Source of the DNA: Stropharia rugosoannulata
Lineage: Eukaryota > Basidiomycota > Agaricomycetes > Agaricales > Strophariaceae
DNA: 64,000 nt
Direction: 5' to 3'
Assembly (NCBI GenBank): GCA_028532985.1
Contig: JANCIK010000006.1
Coordinates: 3,162,001-3,226,000, forward strand
Positions 38,261-48,882 of this stretch are shown here, one piece after another (the first letter of the stretch is position 1; the number at the start of each line of letters is the position of its first letter). The translations under genes and the position numbers were made by a program. The notes under the pieces were generated by a model. It made no database searches. It was not told the origin of the DNA and saw only the letters and a list, made by a program, of their open reading frames with translations.

Positions 38261-39233
38261 GTCAAGAACATCGATTTATCTAATAAGCTACTAGAAACTT
38301 CATGCAGGCAGGGTGGGCCCTCCAAATGTGTGGTAACATAATTACTTATGTAGTAAAATACTGCATAATGTCCTGGAAGTCTCTCTCACCGTTGCGTCGA
38401 AACATTTCCTCGTATTGCTCGATAGCATGTGATACAATTGTTTCTTTATATGACAAAGCCTTTCTTTTCTGTCCGACGGAGAGCGAGCCTGTTATTTTCT
38501 GACATCATTCTGGTGTTATATTTGCACTTATGGGTACTCGTTTCTAATTACCCAATGCAAATGGGTTTACGGATGTGATGGATGTTCCAGGTATCCTCTG
38601 GCCATATACACTTTGCAGAAATGTGCAGAGACGTTGCAAGAGTTTCCTACATGGAGCTTAGCGAGAAAACATACTAGGCGCTTGGATTACACCCGGTTGA
38701 CTAATGCTATGGATGACTGGGCGGGCTTGCGTGAGCGATAAACTGGTGAGCAATCCCTTCGGCTACCGCGATGCCCGCTGCCGGTTGCTGCCGTAATGCA
38801 GCACAGAAAGCCACCACGGGCGGCACCGCCACAGCGCGGCGACGGAAAATAGACGTGTCTGTGCGGCACCCTCTTCAGGCATCCGTTACCGAGCACATAT
38901 ACATATGGTCCAAAGATCGCGTCAATGGCTCACTTCTGTCACACCATAGGCTTCCCGAGGCTTTTCGAGGCCGGCCGCTTGCGTGCACGGACGCCGCAGC
39001 ACCATAGCTTTGCCGTCGAGTCGACGCAACTTCATTACCGCCCGTATCCATTCCGTCGACACACGCCGCGGGGAAGATAAATACGCTCTGTATTAAACTC
39101 CCAGACCACCATTCCCACCTTCGAAGCGACTCACAGGCATTGTTACTAAACCAGGACGCACCGCGAAGTTTCCCCGTCCATACCTCTCGATATAGTCCAG
39201 CCCATTCGGCACCAACATCCCAGTACCAACAGC
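38261..39233. other. Intergenic, no gene seen
   Basis: About 970 bp: the 3' region of the aminopeptidase gene and the promoter of the small membrane protein gene. The stretch 38690-39000 is GC-rich but shows no coding pattern. A gataaatacg sequence near 39076 could serve as a weak TATA-like element. Confidence 0.45.
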
Positions 39234-39990
39234 ATGCTATTCGGACCTTTCTCTTCTGCCTCTGCGGCTTGGGCTCGACGCGGGTTCCACTCGGGCTTTG
39301 GATACGGCGGCTGGCACCCTTGGAGACGCACTCCCAGCCGCATTGTCTGGTTCTTCATCGGCGCGGGATCCGCCACGCTGTGGATAAAGCACAAAGAGCA
39401 CCATATTCGCCAGCACTACGGACACTGTCGACGTATCAAGGCTGAGAGCATGAAGTTGGAAGAGGAGGAGGCGCGGCGTCGGGCGGGCGTGCCGGCGGGC
39501 GCAGCGTATCCGCATGCACATCACGGCCCATGGCACCATTTGCCTCAACCTTCGGCAGCAGGCTGGAATGCGCCACCGGGAGAACAACCTAGGGAAATGG
39601 AGCCGCGGGCACAACCACCAACTACGGTGCTCAAGACTGCATACGAAGAGTGGGAGAAGGCTCAGGATCAAATGATTGAAAGTGAGAAGGAACACATGGC
39701 GAAAGTTTCGAGGCAAGCCATGGATGCGGTACGTCATAGTGTTCTCTGATGACTTCATCTCATTAACTAAACAAATCAGATGGTTGAACTTACCGAATCT
39801 ACATTGGAATCGGTATTGAGCACTGCCGAAGCTCTCAAACTGGTTGGTCATTAGTCCATTGTCTGTATCAACTTTGCTGATAGAGACAATGCAGAAACTT
39901 GCTGAACATAAGGCCCAGCGCGAAAAGGAGCAAAAATTGATAGAAGCGCGCCTGGAGGAAGAGCGTCGAAATCCTCCTCGTCTTGTGTAA
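39234..39990 (+). CDS. Small single-helix hypothetical protein
   Basis: A three-exon gene of unknown function, about 220 residues. The start at 39234 gives MLFGPFSSASAAWARRGFHS and an aromatic, Gly- and Arg-rich N terminus that could be a mitochondrial presequence. One membrane helix follows (RIVWFFIGAGSATLWI, about residues 35-50), with HKEHHIRQHYGHCRRIK on its far side. A long charged helix comes next (KLEEEEARRRAG, later YEEWEKAQDQMIESEKEH). Two introns (GTACGT to AATCAG after VSRQAMDA, and GTTGGT to ATGCAG after AEALKL) join in frame to the last exon, ending RRNPPRLV with TAA at 39988-39990. Proteins of this layout occur across mushroom genomes. Location in mitochondria is inference. Confidence 0.68.
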
Positions 39991-40444
39991 CGGACGAATG
40001 GACTATAATTTATTAACAACACTCTCTTTAAGGCAAACTTCCCCTCTCATTAAGCATATCCATCATGTAATTGTACATCTCCTTGCCCAATCATACCATA
40101 CCGAATTAATTATATTACTGAGTCTTCGCGAGAGGTTCAAAGAAGCATTGATTCAGTTTCCCCTACGTCTATGCTCCAGGGCAGACTTCAATTTATATGG
40201 AGCCCATTTCAAGTCCATTCGAACAAACGAAACATTGTTCTGCTATGCCTGATATTTGTGTCCCATAGGTTTTGTGCAAGGAACTTGCAGTTGCGGTCTT
40301 GAATCAGAGTTAATCATCAATATAGTCATTATCATGGAAGCTGGTGGGAGGTTTCCTGTGATGTCAGTCTTGTCAGTGCTCAATAGGTGCGCATATATTA
40401 GTTGAAATGAAAGATCTGACCGAGAAATATGCAAGGTGTTTTCC
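39991..40444. other. Intergenic between convergent genes
   Basis: About 450 bp between the stops of two convergent genes, so both 3' regions. No gene or regulatory signal was recognised. Confidence 0.5.
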
Positions 40445-41461
40445 TCACATCTGACGTATGAATTCAATTGCTCCAGGAGTTTCTGCCCATGCAATGTACG
40501 AGAGCTGAAGGACCATAATTGCCTCCTCTTTTGTACCTCTCGAATAGTACTCAAACTTGATGTTTAAATAATTCTGCGGGTCTAGGAGGATGGGCCAGAA
40601 ATCAGGAAATTGGGCGTCAACTTCCTGGTAAAGTTGCTCGACTTGATTCCTAATGTTGGCGACGTGCGGACTGAGATCAGGCGACCCGATGATGTCTAAA
40701 CGGTTCGCGAAGGCAGTATTTGCAGCCTTTTCACGTATCATATATATGATCTCCTGGGGAATTTCAGATGATATTGATTGTGAGATAGCTTCCAATGTTT
40801 GAAGGTCCAAAAGCATGCGAATCTTGAGCAAGATTAAAGCAACGAGATGGCCAAACTCGCAGCTTCCCGAGAATGATTTACACGGCTCGAACATATCTTC
40901 TCCATGAGAATCCATATAAGGGAGCGCTGTATCCCCACTATCCCCAGATTCGTATCCTCCATCGGCAACCTTGGCCCACCACTTCACAAAGTCGTAGCAT
41001 TCTTGATTTTTATCCAAGCGAAGCATGGCAAAAGGGGCCCATCCTCGAACGCCCATGTTGTCGCTACGACAAAGCCTGAGTAGGTCCATCATATGCGTGT
41101 AGGCGCCCTCGACCGACTCGTAGGTACCAGCTTTGACGAGACTTTCCACGAGGCGGAAGCGCGCCCTCATATAGTCTCGCGTCTCGATATAGCCCCAGAA
41201 GTGGCCTACGCCGTTCTCGAAAACATTATCGGGCATCATCCAATCACCTTGTATGGAGCGCAGTCGTGCCTCCTCATCGTCCGTATCGCGTTGAGCATCT
41301 TGAATGGTCTTGCAAATGGCCTTGTGAGTGGTCCAATCTAATTTTTGATGTTCCTGGCTGCAGTATAGAATGAATTTACATCGAGAGCATTTGCGTAAGT
41401 TCTCCTTCACATTGCAAACCTTGCATTTGCTCTTGACCAGTGGTTCGCTTTCAGAAGACAT
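40445..41461 (-). CDS. MYND-type zinc-finger protein
   Basis: A single-exon gene of about 338 residues, unusual here where most genes have many introns. The ATG at 41461 opens MSSESEPLVKSK. A MYND finger begins at about residue 13: CKVC, CSRCKFILYCSQEHQKLDW, then H and C in THKAIC, giving all the expected Cys and His ligands. MYND fingers mediate protein-protein contacts. The remaining 290 residues are helical (ARFRLVESLVKAGTYESVEG, MIREKAANTAFANRLDI) with no SET or other catalytic domain. Stand-alone MYND proteins are numerous and mostly uncharacterised in Agaricomycetes. The 308 bp from here to the next gene hold no feature; the next gene's stop is at 41770. Confidence 0.8.
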   Translation of the reverse strand: MSSESEPLVKSKCKVCNVKENLRKCSRCKFILYCSQEHQKLDWTTHKAICKTIQDAQRDTDDEEARLRSIQGDWMMPDNVFENGVGHFWGYIETRDYMRARFRLVESLVKAGTYESVEGAYTHMMDLLRLCRSDNMGVRGWAPFAMLRLDKNQECYDFVKWWAKVADGGYESGDSGDTALPYMDSHGEDMFEPCKSFSGSCEFGHLVALILLKIRMLLDLQTLEAISQSISSEIPQEIIYMIREKAANTAFANRLDIIGSPDLSPHVANIRNQVEQLYQEVDAQFPDFWPILLDPQNYLNIKFEYYSRGTKEEAIMVLQLSYIAWAETPGAIEFIRQM

Positions 41462-41769
41462 TATGCACGATCTGCTGGGAGGTGTAACGGTATAAGGCAA
41501 GATGCATACCCCGCTGTTTATCGCTTTGCCAAGACATTAAAATCCCGCTTGAACCCCGCTTACTCGGACTTGATAGTGGTAAGGTCATAGCAAAGATTAA
41601 AAGGACTTCAGAGCATGGTTTTATACAAAGATATTACAGAATTTGTTATAGAGAAGTGGAATACTGACCAAAAAAGCCCGGCTCTTAGCTACGTTACCAG
41701 ATCGAAGGTGTACGGTATCCTAGCTTGGGAGTTGACCCTTCGGCTATCAGCTCAAACGGCATCAGGCGC

Positions 41770-43009
41770 CTATGCCGAAGCAGATGCAGTACCATCGGCG
41801 CCTAACTGCGTTCCTATGTCTTGCTTGCTGGATGTGTCCACTGCTGCCACAAACGCAATTGGTCCCGATAGAGGAGACGATACCTTCAGCATAGTCGTTG
41901 AAAGCTCGGTTTCTCTGAACCACCCAAATCTTGTCCTTCGGTACACGCGGCATGTCATTATATTGGTGACCACAACATTCGTAGCAGCCCCCATCGAGCG
42001 TAAGGCAATCGGAATAGATGGGTTGAGAACCATAATGACAACGATTAGATTGGATATCAGGGAAATTCTTTATTAAAATGGTAAGTCGACGATGCAGCAC
42101 TATTACCAAGCAAACGCCTACAAGTAGTATTTCTGGCCGTCAAAAAGCAAACTCCTGGTGAACTTCGGAAGATATGTTCCGAAAATAGCTGCTTTTAATT
42201 CGCCACTTAAAGTGTCCGCATAGGAGATTTGTACAAGCCTGTATGAGATAGCGATGAATACGAGTGTATCGTTAATCAGGGGGGCAAAAATGGAGGCGTT
42301 TACTGCCGTGGGCACATTGGTGTCGATGCAGTACTTTGTGGTCCCGATGTTTCCTCCCCGTACTTCTATGGGGACTATGACTGAAGCCCCGAGCAACCCA
42401 AGCCACAAAATGAAGAAACATCCGACGACATATTTGTTCCTGTTATATATTGCTCGCAGACGGAAGAAGCATAAAAGGCCGGTACTACCAAGTGATATTG
42501 GATAGATAATGTTGCCTAAAATCTCGAAGCGATTGCAGTGTCCAGCTGGCATTGCTTTCGTACTATAAAGTCAGTGACCGACCACTGAGTGAAGTAGCAA
42601 GCACCTTCATACTCACTCTGGAAAAGGACACAGGATAATGCAAATCCGAAGAATGATAATCTAGTACGGTGTACAAGATCTAAGCCTCGGGCTGACTAGA
42701 AAAGAAAGCACGCTGGCTGGAAAATAAATACTCACCTGGATACAAAATAAAACAGCACAGGAAAATTCAATTTCTCGTGGAACAATAGCCGGTAGTCGTT
42801 TGGTATAGTGTCAAGAATATCCCACGTAATCACCTACAATTAGGGTGTAATGATCAAGAGTAATGACATAGGGCGCAGCAATTTCTTACTGCTAAAGACG
42901 CGACATGGCCGTAGGTGGAAACAGAGGTCTGATAGGCTTCTTTCGGCGTAAAGAATGCGAGAGGGGTGTCTGGGTTTGGAAGAGGAGCGGTATCGTTCAC
43001 AGTCCACAT
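41770..43009 (-). CDS. DUF6533-type seven-helix membrane protein
   Basis: A membrane protein of a basidiomycete-specific, receptor-like family of unknown function. The ATG at 43009 opens MWTVNDTAPLPNPD. Its first intron (GTAAGA to TTGTAG) joins HVASLA to VITWDILDTIPNDYRLLFHE, which matches the DUF6533 pattern (helix, WD, then a charged R-L turn). Later helices are NIIYPISLGSTGLLCFFRLR, VVGCFFILWLGLLGASVIVP and a segment ending NDTLVFIAISYRL. An intron (GTAGGC to AATAAAG) joins DGQKYYL to ISLISNLIVVIMVL, and the last exon has ATNVVVTNIMTCRVYRRTRF before a soluble tail. The stop is at 41770. The exons in 42560-42770 are less certain. It is about 9 kb from the DUF6534 gene, another member of the same broad class of fungal seven-helix proteins. 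Confidence 0.73.
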
Positions 43010-45320
43010 ACTTGCAGTTCAGACCAGCTTCAAAACGTCTTCATCGTGTCGTTAAGTAGTACTCGGCTAGCTCAATGGCGGGTCCATACACGAGTTGTCC
43101 CCGCTTTAACCGGCCGTTTATCGTTTATCCCTCCACATCAAAATGTATATTTTCGTAGGTAGGGTTCCCCTCTCCACTTAGCCCTATGCCCGCTTCTCCC
43201 CTTCACATTACACTCCACAGTATGTACAGCGTCCTAGCTACATTCACTCACAGTCCTTAGTACCTTGTTAGTTACACCTATTATTTTTTACTGGCATGTG
43301 CGATTCACAGTCTTTCAAATCAGCATCTTTACCATTTAGTTTTTTGTGGTTTCTCACCCCGGAAACAGCAATTAAACTGCAAAAAACCAGCAAACTGATA
43401 TATCTGGAAACGTATGTATGTTCTTCTGGAAACCTAGGAAGGAATCAAGCCTGATAATTACCATTTCAATTCAAGTTGCCGTGCTTCTGAAGCTTAATCT
43501 TAACCTGAAATGTAAGTATGGTTTCCTGAAACTGAAAAACGGAACAAAACTGGCAAAACCCGGATACTAAATGGTCAAGTTGCTGATGACTTCTTTCTTA
43601 TCTGAATTATTGTTACTAACATACTAAATCATACTACTCTAAATACACCACAACTCCGTGTACCACCGACATCACTATTGAATATGAAGCCAGGTAGCCC
43701 CTTCTAGCTAGTAGTACCCTAATGTTAGATCAGACCGTGCCACTATCGTCCGCTGAGCTCGGTGGTTGATTCTGTCATGTCTGTATATTTATTAAGCCAC
43801 TACGGTTACGGATACGCCAGCCGCATTCTATATTATCTTGACAGTGGTCGATGAAGCAATAAATTTTAAATCAGTGATAGCTAGTTTAAGTACAATCCTT
43901 CCTGTGGACACACCGTATTGAGTCTGTGTATAGAAGGTTAGACCGTCTTACTAAAATGAATGCGACCACCGAAGATCATTAACTAGAAACGTGTCTGTAA
44001 TAGGCTGAACAAGGGGCACTATAATAAATGACAATTAAATGGCGGTGCTTGACTGCTTCTGCCAATTAAACTGTGACAATCATTAAAATTGATTTGTTTC
44101 AATTTTCATATCCGACGGATTGTGTTTAATCGTCCAGTTAAGAAAGAAATATGGATCACTAAACACAAATATGGTCAATGTCTTCGCACGAGCCGCACAC
44201 TTGCTGCAGAAGAATCATTGACCCGATACTGTTACCAAGGCTTACTCATCGGGTAATCGTCCAAAGAGACGAAAAACGCCTCTGATTGAAACAAGATTGA
44301 AAGCTGATTGGTTTTCAGAGAATCTTGCGTCAGTCAAGTCTCTGTGTCAGGGTGGCATAGAAAGGGTGTCTCCTGACTGTCGGGCAAATCTACTTGATAT
44401 GTTGCCTGCTTTGCAAGCTAATCATAAGCACCAAATAGCTGCAAAGTAAGTAGTTAGAGCCTATGATGCGATAATACAAATGGACACGATGACCTTGAAG
44501 AAATCAGAGTTATTTTACCCCGTGCAATGCACAGATAAATACCCGGTGGCTTAACAAAAGGTGATAAGTATTAATCCCAAAGAGTTTAGCGCCTTTTAGC
44601 GCCCGTCGAGAAACCAATCCTTCCGATTGCCTGTGACATCAAAATAGCTCGGGTCGGGCCTTCTGGCTACCGGCGACAGATCTGAAACTACGGGCAAGGA
44701 TAAGAAACTGAGCTCATACCTCATAATTTAAATACATGCCTTACCTTGTAGTTACCTTGTTCTTCGAGATGGCTATGGCTATTCTGGAATATCTACGAAA
44801 TCAAAGTTGAAGTACAAATAGCAAATCAGTTAGCTCACCTACTAGTTAGTAGTCATGACTCGATGATTTTCGAGTGATGAGTCTGATGGTTCTCCATGTG
44901 TACTTTAATTAAGCTCAGCTATCCTTGTCACCAGTACAGGAGAAACCGCACACCATAATCTATACATAAACGCGGCGTCAAAACACATCCGATACATATT
45001 CCCTACTGACCATTGTCCGCTAGATGTTAGATATAATGAATCTTGCAGCATTGCAAGTGAAAGTATTACAGATGAAGTTACGCAGAATAGGACCGACTGT
45101 ACTAATCAGAAGGAGCGTGAGGTATTGTAGTTCCATATTGGTCCGTTCAGAAGATGTCGATGAATCATAATACAGTAACAGTGTCGTTGGGGTTGGAGAT
45201 AAAATTTCTCGAAGGGTTTGGAAAATAGATGGTTTCCGTGCAGTGTCTGCAGCCATCTTCAGGAAGCTACTCGAGCTGTGTGCTAAGGTGTTCGTTGATG
45301 CAAGTTTCAATGCCGTGCCA
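43010..45320. other. Intergenic with one coding relic
   Basis: About 2.3 kb of AT-rich sequence between two minus-strand genes. The only coding-like stretch is the relic at 44222-44446 listed separately. A minus-strand frame at 45020-45352 overlaps the end of the Bud6-domain gene and has no recognised domain. Confidence 0.5.
44222..44446 (+). pseudogene. Possible coding relic of unknown origin
   Basis: An open frame without its own ATG reads DTVTKAYSSGNRPKRRKTPL and continues through KADWFSENLASVKSLCQGG and LLDMLPALQANHKHQIAA. It starts just after a TGA at 44219-44221 and ends at a strong splice-donor sequence, GTAAGTAG at 44446. The amino-acid pattern looks like real protein: a basic cluster, then amphipathic helices. 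No family was recognised and no partner exons were found on either side. It may be an exon left from a dead gene or mobile element. Confidence 0.3.
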
Positions 45321-45904
45321 TCACAGAGAGTCCGATGATTGTTGGGCGCCATCGAAACGTCGAGTTGCTGCCTCCCATTGAGCTTGTCGCTCTAGTAGTC
45401 CTTTCAGTAACCGGTAGATGACACTACGAACATCCGACAAGTAAGTTTGGAGGGCTTCAGGCGACGGATCCACTGAAAGGCATTGCTCGAGCACCGTTCG
45501 CAGATCATTCGGGAATTCGTGCAAGTCACTGGGATAAATAGTATTAGATGTGGCTGCGCGAGTGAAATCAGCTTATAGTTTACCTCAATTCGATGTTGTG
45601 ATATGCAAAAGCGGCGAGGGTTGCGTTAAATTCGTGGCCGATCTGAACATAGAGGTCGCTAACATCGTCCTCGGTGGCCTTTTCCATACTCCAGAGCTTC
45701 AAAACATCCTGCAGCCGTTTCGTTGAATTCAGCAAGGTATGAACCGCCCGCGGAACATTTGCAGCCGTTCGCAGCATCTACTTTTGTCAGAAGTCCCATT
45801 CGTATTTGAGATGATGTAACGCGTACAGCAAGTTTTGAATGCATGGACTGTGGCGTTTGATCGCTAGAGGTTGACGAAGATGTGCGTGGATAGTAGACGC
45901 TCAT
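45321..45904 (-). CDS. Short protein made of a Bud6/Aip3 N-terminal domain
   Basis: A three-exon gene of about 155 residues. Exon 1 starts MSVYYPRTSSSTSS at 45904 and joins, by GTACGC and AAAGTAG sites, to MLRTAANVPRAVHTLLNSTK. Exon 2 ends in AYHNIEL and joins by GTAAAC and CCCAG sites to SDLHEFPNDLRTVLEQCLS. The pattern (LLNSTKRLQDVLKLWSM, then VSDLYVQIGHEFNATLAAF and YRLLKGLLERQAQWEAAT) resembles the N-terminal domain of Bud6/Aip3, an actin- and formin-binding polarity factor. In full Bud6 this domain is followed by several hundred residues that bind actin and formin; here a stop (45321-45323) follows within about 20 residues. It is either a domain-only paralogue or a truncated gene. The family call is from pattern memory. 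Confidence 0.62.
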
Positions 45905-46865
45905 TTTGCTAGATGGTCAAGTAATGGTCTAGTATGAAGGGGTAACCGGTAAGAGTTCAAAGATGTGCAGGTGAAGTTTTAAGTGACTGTCAGTCTACGG
46001 TCAGCGCCGAGCGCAGTCGACATGGGCGCTGAACACGACGATTAGGCTGTGTCCGGCCCGTAACCAAGCGAGAATGATCGGCTCATTAATGGAGAGGTTC
46101 GCAGTCATGATTTTCCACGAGAAAGCCCATCGGAATGTACAATATGTAGTGGTTTCTGATTCTACAAGTAACACTGAGTATCAGCATGCGTCCATAAGTG
46201 TCCATATCTGTTGGAGTCAGTAGAGGCTAAGAATAAGAGTTGACGCTGATCATTACTTGTTGGAATGATATGTACTCGAAGTTGGATGACAGTGTGAACG
46301 GCTCAGCTGCAAGAAATCACTAATGAGAGCGCAGCACAAAAATACTTACTTCATATTCTTGGCAAATCTTGGCGAGAGAGATACAAATTCCAGGCAGGTC
46401 TAGGAATAAGTACGCGGCGTAAGTGCAAAAGATTAGAAAGGCGCTTTCTACCATCAGACCGATAATCCAACAGGCTTTGTCGCGTTTTTCCGAAAAAGAA
46501 TAAAAGACCATGCTCGATATCGGCCTAATAAGTCCAGGTATCTATGAGACAGTCCAAAGACAACCAGTGCTGTAGAAATGGTTTGATGGTTCACACATTT
46601 TATGACATAGATTGCATCGCTGGAGATTGTTCGTTTATGGTTCGTTTGGAATAATACCCAGATACTCGAGATTGAGCGCTGAGTGGCGCTGAGCACAGCA
46701 GTGCAAGTGTATGAGTGAAGTTGGCGGTGAAGGTTGGGTGGAGGTTTGCTACGCGTCAATATCAGGACCGCGCCCAAGGCCCGTGAGAAGAAACATTAAA
46801 TCATGTGACTCATAAAAATCAAGGCGTATCTCATTTTCTGCAGAACACCGACTAACAAAACTACA
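45905..46865. promoter_or_regulatory. Divergent intergenic region of the Bud6-domain gene and RSA4
   Basis: About 960 bp between two divergent starts. Minus-strand frames at 46320-46511 and 46454-46777 include one hydrophobic stretch (ACWIIGLMVESAFLIFCTYA) but no family pattern or convincing splice sites, so no gene is called. Promoters of both neighbours must lie here. Confidence 0.45.
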
Positions 46866-48882
46866 ATGGCAACATTACTACCTCCTCCTAAACGCCAGAA
46901 AATATACCACGGAGTCACGGCACCTGAACCTGAAGCTAAAGCATCCTCTACAAGTGTCATCGTTCAATTTGTATCAGAAGAAGATGGCAGTAATCTTGCA
47001 CCTGCGGTCCAATTGCCTGCAGATGTATCTCGAGAAGGACTAGAAACTCTAGTGAATAGACTCAGCAACCAGGTAAAGCACAAGATCACTTAAATGGTTG
47101 GTTTAGAATGTGGATTCAACCTTGAACTCATACAACACCATCAGACAGATGACCCCATTCCTTTTTCTTTCCATGTAAAACTGCCTGCAGATAAAAACGC
47201 GCCTCCTGGCGCACCTACTCAGGTTGTCATCGCCAAATCCATCGAATCTGACATTCTAGGCCATCCATCTGGTGATTTCACGCCTGAAGACGTGATTGTA
47301 GTCCATTGCTCCCCTCAAAGTGTCTTCCGCGTGCGACCTGCGACGAGATGTTCATCAACGCTTTCAGGTGCAGAAAATTGCGTAGCATTACAGTGGCGAA
47401 AGCTAAATATATGCGTCAGGTCATTCTTCTCCGATTCTGTGCGCAGCTTTCTCTCCAACGGGCAATCTATTGGCCACAGGATCTGGCGATACCAATGCTC
47501 GACTCTGGGACTTAAACACGGAGACTCCGTCTCATGTGCTAACAGGACACAAAGGATGGGTGCTATGTGTTGAGTGGGAGGCTATGGAGCGCAAGTTAGC
47601 TACGGGGGGTCACGATGGTCATGTATGTTTCGAACTTTGTTTTTACACCTCTGCTTTCACTAATTTTTGACGGACAGGTTAGACTATGGGATCCTAAAAC
47701 TGGAAAGCCTATTGGAGATGCGCTCAAAGGACATTCAAAACATATTATGTCTCTTGCCTGGGAACCCATTCATCTGTGCGTACTGATTTTTTTTCGCAGA
47801 AAGCAATATTAACGCAGGTAATGTAGAAATCCTCAAAATCCGCGCCTAGCATCATCCTCCAAGGACGGAACTGTCCGAGTGTGGTCAACAGCTACCCGTC
47901 GAACGGAATATACCTTAGGCGGACATTCAGCAAGCGTGAATGTCGTGAAGTGGGGAGGGAGTGGCGGCAAATTCGGGGTGCTTTATACTGCCAGCAGTGA
48001 TCGTACAGTTAGGATATGGGATGCAGAAACGGTACGTTTTTTTGATAAGATACCATACAGGCTGCAACTTTTTCCTCATAGGGCCGCCCCTTGCACACTT
48101 TAAAAGAGCATGCGCACTGGGTAACAACACTCACTTTGAACACCGACTTTGTTCTTCGAACGGGGCCATTTGATCACACCAACAGAAGACCAGTATCGGA
48201 CGAAGAAGGTATAGCAATTTATTTCCTTACTTAGCTCTTGACTTAACGACGTTCTCAGCTCAACAGCTCGCAAAGGCGCGGTATGACAACCTTTTGCGTA
48301 CAACGCCAGAACTCCTGATATCAGGCTCCGATGATCACACACTTTTCCTGTGGTCCCCTTTCCCTTCATCATCTCCAGCTACGACCGGAGATGGGCCCAA
48401 GTCAGTCACAAAACCCGTAGCTCGCCTCACTGGCCATCAGAGGCAGATCTCACATGTCGTCTTCTCTCCTGATGGTAAAATGGTTGCGTCAGCCGCCTGG
48501 GACAATAGTGTACGGCTTTGGGAAGGTCGCACAGGAAAGTTTATCGCAACGCTGCGGGGGCACGTTGGAGCGGTTTACCGCCTGGCGTGGAGTGCCGACT
48601 CTCGGCTGCTTATTAGCGCTAGCAAAGACAGCACGTTGAAGGTGCGTTTTCAACTTTTCAGTTTATGGCTCCTGTCTGACATGACTTCTTGGAGATATGG
48701 GATCTGAAAACATTCAAAATCAAGAACGATCTACCTGGACATACCGATGAGGTTTATTGTGTAGATTTTGTTGCCGATAAAGTGGTCAGCGGTGGCCGAG
48801 ATCGAACAGTAAAAATGTGCGTTGGGATTCATGCCTACTCCACCTGGCCTTAAACTAACTCATTTCTAGTTGGAAGAACTAG
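46866..48882 (+). CDS. RSA4: Ribosome assembly WD-repeat protein Rsa4/Notchless
   Basis: A nuclear factor for 60S ribosomal subunit maturation. The AAA-ATPase Rea1/Midasin pulls on its N-terminal NLE domain to release assembly factors. The start at 46866 opens MATLLPPPKRQKIYHG. The NLE domain includes VIVQFVSEEDGSNLAPAVQL and, after an intron, DPIPFSFHVKLP. A beta-propeller of about eight WD repeats follows. Examples are LLATGSGDTNARLWDLNTET, LATGGHDGHVRLWDPKTGKP, TVRVWSTATRRTEYTLGGHS, LISGSDDHTLFLW and ISASKDSTLKIWDLKTFKIK. The last exon completes KIWKN with TAG at 48880-48882. The insert VLRTGPFDHTNRRPVSDEE between repeats is also characteristic of Rsa4. About nine short introns; roughly 520 residues, as usual for the family. 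Confidence 0.9.

Noticed and set aside
46320..46777. Possible small membrane protein on the minus strand
   Set aside because: One hydrophobic stretch only; no family pattern and no convincing splice sites.
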